DNA of 32,606 bases from Bacteroidaceae bacterium. Lineage in GTDB: Bacteria; Bacteroidota; Bacteroidia; Bacteroidales; Bacteroidaceae. This document shows, piece after piece, positions 30,673 through 32,606 of this stretch (position 1 is the stretch's first letter; each line of letters opens with the position of its first letter). Where the stretch lies: the NCBI GenBank assembly GCA_017517925.1, contig JAFWXS010000143.1:1-32606 (forward strand), in the 5' to 3' direction. The position numbers and the translations under genes were made by a program. The notes below the pieces were generated by a model. The model saw only the letters and a program-made list of their open reading frames with translations. It did no database searches and had not been told where the DNA came from.

Positions 30673-31299
30673 TTAATCAATATACTGCACCTTGCCCCAG
30701 TCGCGTGGCTTAGCGGCGGGTGCTTCGTCGGCATAGCCGAAACCTACGCAGAGGCATAACTCGTATCCTTCACTGAAACCGAGTTGTTCTAAGTAGGGGA
30801 GGCATTCGGTATTGTCGGTAAGGAAACGTACAGGGCTACCCAAGCAGATGGAGCCGATGCCCATAGACCAGGCAGACAGAACCATATTCTCCGCCAATAG
30901 ACCGCAGTCGTAGGCTGAGAAATCATAACTCTTGTCGCGAGCGATGAATACCATGGTAGGAGCTCCGCGGAAACAACCTTTCGTCATGGCAGGATCCATG
31001 TCGGGATGTCCCTTGGCCATAGCCTCCTTCATTGCCTCGAGCAACTCGGGATTGTCAACCACACGAACCTCCCAAGATTGTTTGTTCTGTCCGTTGGGGG
31101 CATTAATCCCACATTGGAGGATGAGCTCCATCTTTTCACGTTCTACAGGCTGTGGCTTGTATTTGCGGATGCTACGACGCTCCATGATGGTCTTTACTAC
31201 GGGGTTCTCTTGTAGGGTACACATTGTCTCTTGTGATTTGTTTTGGCAACTTGCCAGCATGCAGCAAAGGACGCCGAGGGTTATTATACTTTTCTTCAT
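30673..31299 (-). CDS. Nitroreductase-family lipoprotein
   Basis: A 208-residue FMN-dependent nitroreductase-fold protein with a lipoprotein signal (MLASC, Cys at residue 18), so it is probably anchored at a membrane outside the cytoplasm. The fold motif RRSIRKYKPQPV (about 41-52) is the FMN-phosphate region. NAPNGQNKQSWEVRVV, then DCGLLAENMVLSAWSMGIGS and a C-terminal ELCLCVGFGYADE are typical. Most family members are cytoplasmic, so export with a flavin is notable, although such lipoprotein forms occur in Bacteroidales. Monocistronic, with a strong terminator; no clear promoter box. Confidence 0.9.
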   Translation of the reverse strand: MKKSIITLGVLCCMLASCQNKSQETMCTLQENPVVKTIMERRSIRKYKPQPVEREKMELILQCGINAPNGQNKQSWEVRVVDNPELLEAMKEAMAKGHPDMDPAMTKGCFRGAPTMVFIARDKSYDFSAYDCGLLAENMVLSAWSMGIGSICLGSPVRFLTDNTECLPYLEQLGFSEGYELCLCVGFGYADEAPAAKPRDWGKVQYID

Positions 31300-31349
31300 A
31301 TTATCGAACCATGTTTGTTGTTTCGTATTCTAAACTTGGATTTGAAGGG

Positions 31350-32606
31350 TTACTTCTTAACGTAAGAACCGAGCGACAGCAGCCAGGCTACGGCGATGCT
31401 CACCACCATGCCGATGGCTCCGAAGAGCAGGAAGTTGGCATCGGTATATTCGCTCATCCAGAACACTACGGCTTCGCCTGCCACGAAGCCGATGAGGGCG
31501 GCATTGCCCTTGACGCGCTTCATGAACACGGCGATGAAGAAGAGTCCGCCAAGGCCGCTGGTGAGCAGGCCGAGGGCTTCGTTGAAGAAGTCGAGGAACG
31601 ACTGTATATCCCATGTGGCCATGAGCAGGGCGAGGAGCAGACCTATCATACCGCTCACCACGGAGGCCCAGCGGGCTACGACTACCAGCTGCGAGTCGGT
31701 AGTGCGGCGGAAGCGTTTCCAAAAGTCTATGGAGAAGGCGGTGGCCACGCTGTTGATATTGCTGGAGATGGTGCTCATGGTGGCGGCAAAGATGGCGGCT
31801 ATCAGGGCACCGGCAATGCCGGCGGGCATCTGGCTCATCATGAAGAAGGGGAAGATGGCGTCGGACTGCCCCATGGTGACATCCAGCTCTGTGGGATGGG
31901 TCTTGTAGAAGGTGTATAGTCCGGTACCAATCATGTAGAAGGCTACGGATACGAACACGCTCATCACGCCATTGACCAGGATGCCACGGCCGGCAGACTT
32001 CTCGTCGGGGGTGGTGAGGTAGCGCTGGATGACGGTTTGGTCGGAGGTGTAGGAGATGAGGTTATTGGCCAGGCCACCGATGATGATGACCCACCAGCAG
32101 GCTTGCGACCAGGAGTTGCTCCAGTCGAACAGGCGCAGTTTGTCGTTGGCCAAGGCAATGTCGATGCAGCCCATCACGCCGCCCTCGGTGTTGACAGCGA
32201 GGTATACCACGGCAAAGATGGCACCGAAGACCAGTATCAGACCCTGCACCACATCGCCCCAAATCACGGCTTCTACACCACCCATGGTGCAGTAGATGAT
32301 GGTGACCAAGCCCATGAGTACGATACACAGGTAGATGTCGATGCCTGTGACGGCTGTAAGGGCCAGTGAGGGCAGGTAGAGCACGATAGCCATGCGCACA
32401 ATCATGAAGATGCTGAAGAGCGTGGAGGCCAGCAGGCGGGTGAAGAGGTTGAAGCGTTGCTCCAGTATCTCATAGGCACTGGTGACGTTGAGCTTGCGGA
32501 AGTAGGGGAGATAGTATTTGATGACGGGGAAGCTGATGAGCAGTATCATCCACAGCATGGGGTAGTAGGTCCAGTCGGTCGTGTAGGCCTTGGCCGGGAT
32601 GGTCAT
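31350..32606 (-). CDS. SSS-family sodium:solute symporter, 5' part beyond the window
   Basis: The 418 residues in view cover most of a sodium/solute symporter (SLC5/SSS). KLNVTSAYEILEQRF is the conserved start of the TM3 region. IIYCTMGGVEAVIWGDVVQ and then SYTSDQTVIQRYLTT follow, with IFAATMSTISSNINSVAT, the sodium-site helix with Ser/Thr pairs. About eleven hydrophobic segments are visible. The window ends at an in-frame ATG, but about 65-70 N-terminal residues expected for the family are missing, so the true start is outside. The solute (for example a sugar acid or sialic acid) cannot be told. Confidence 0.92.
   Translation of the reverse strand: MTIPAKAYTTDWTYYPMLWMILLISFPVIKYYLPYFRKLNVTSAYEILEQRFNLFTRLLASTLFSIFMIVRMAIVLYLPSLALTAVTGIDIYLCIVLMGLVTIIYCTMGGVEAVIWGDVVQGLILVFGAIFAVVYLAVNTEGGVMGCIDIALANDKLRLFDWSNSWSQACWWVIIIGGLANNLISYTSDQTVIQRYLTTPDEKSAGRGILVNGVMSVFVSVAFYMIGTGLYTFYKTHPTELDVTMGQSDAIFPFFMMSQMPAGIAGALIAAIFAATMSTISSNINSVATAFSIDFWKRFRRTTDSQLVVVARWASVVSGMIGLLLALLMATWDIQSFLDFFNEALGLLTSGLGGLFFIAVFMKRVKGNAALIGFVAGEAVVFWMSEYTDANFLLFGAIGMVVSIAVAWLLSLGSYVKK

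Overview
The window looks like an ordinary chromosomal stretch of a Bacteroidales bacterium (phylum Bacteroidota), close to Bacteroidaceae or Prevotellaceae. The reasons are a GH92 mannosidase, DUF4491 and DUF4252-like proteins, a BlaR1 peptidase fused to TonB domains, a eukaryote-like ProRS, a secreted hydrolase ending in a GIYI/VLVK-type sorting tail, lipoprotein signals, and a TAnnTTTG box (the Bacteroidota -7 promoter element) upstream of many genes. I cannot name a genus from sequence alone. No rRNA, tRNA, CRISPR array, phage or insertion-sequence transposase was seen.

Layout. 1-2.6 kb (+): the C-terminal half of an SLC13/DASS transporter, joined at its 5' end to unrelated AT-rich DNA, then an unknown two-helix membrane protein. 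2.6-4.8 kb (-): secreted GH92 alpha-mannosidase. 5.1-6.6 kb (+): YeiH-family membrane protein with a charged repeat in a loop. 6.7-9.3 kb (-): small TonB-like secreted protein and proS, separated by a repeat-filled gap. 9.4-11.5 kb (+): OmpA-type lipoprotein, DUF4491 protein, ZIP metal transporter. 11.7-13.2 kb (-): secreted alpha/beta hydrolase. 13.3-16.8 kb (-): panC-panD-yicC-gmk-nadD, a compact housekeeping run. 16.8-21.6 kb (-): GNAT-rsmI-mltD-like-rsh, with 4-nt overlaps or short gaps. 21.7-22.3 kb: decayed remnants of panE and a YjbR/MmcQ gene fused by a deletion. 22.5-26.9 kb (-): ECF sigma factor, presumed membrane anti-sigma factor, DUF4252-like protein, a 494-residue secreted protein and a secreted protein with an internal duplication. 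27.7-30.2 kb (-): BlaI-like repressor and BlaR1-like sensor peptidase carrying two TonB C-terminal domains. 30.7-32.6 kb (-): nitroreductase lipoprotein and an SSS-family sodium symporter cut by the window edge.

Most genes are familiar. The most unusual content is the density and variety of short repeats. These include two four-unit arrays with an exact 22-bp period and palindromic cores, a pair of hairpin elements whose stems differ in sequence but keep their pairing, 14-bp minisatellites, a 48-bp tandem repeat, and two large inverted-repeat elements. Several appear to have entered coding sequence in frame: nadD, the anti-sigma factor gene, and probably the 3' end of the BlaI-like gene. I regard this as the best candidate for something under-described here. 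I did not find a convincing new defence or mobile system.
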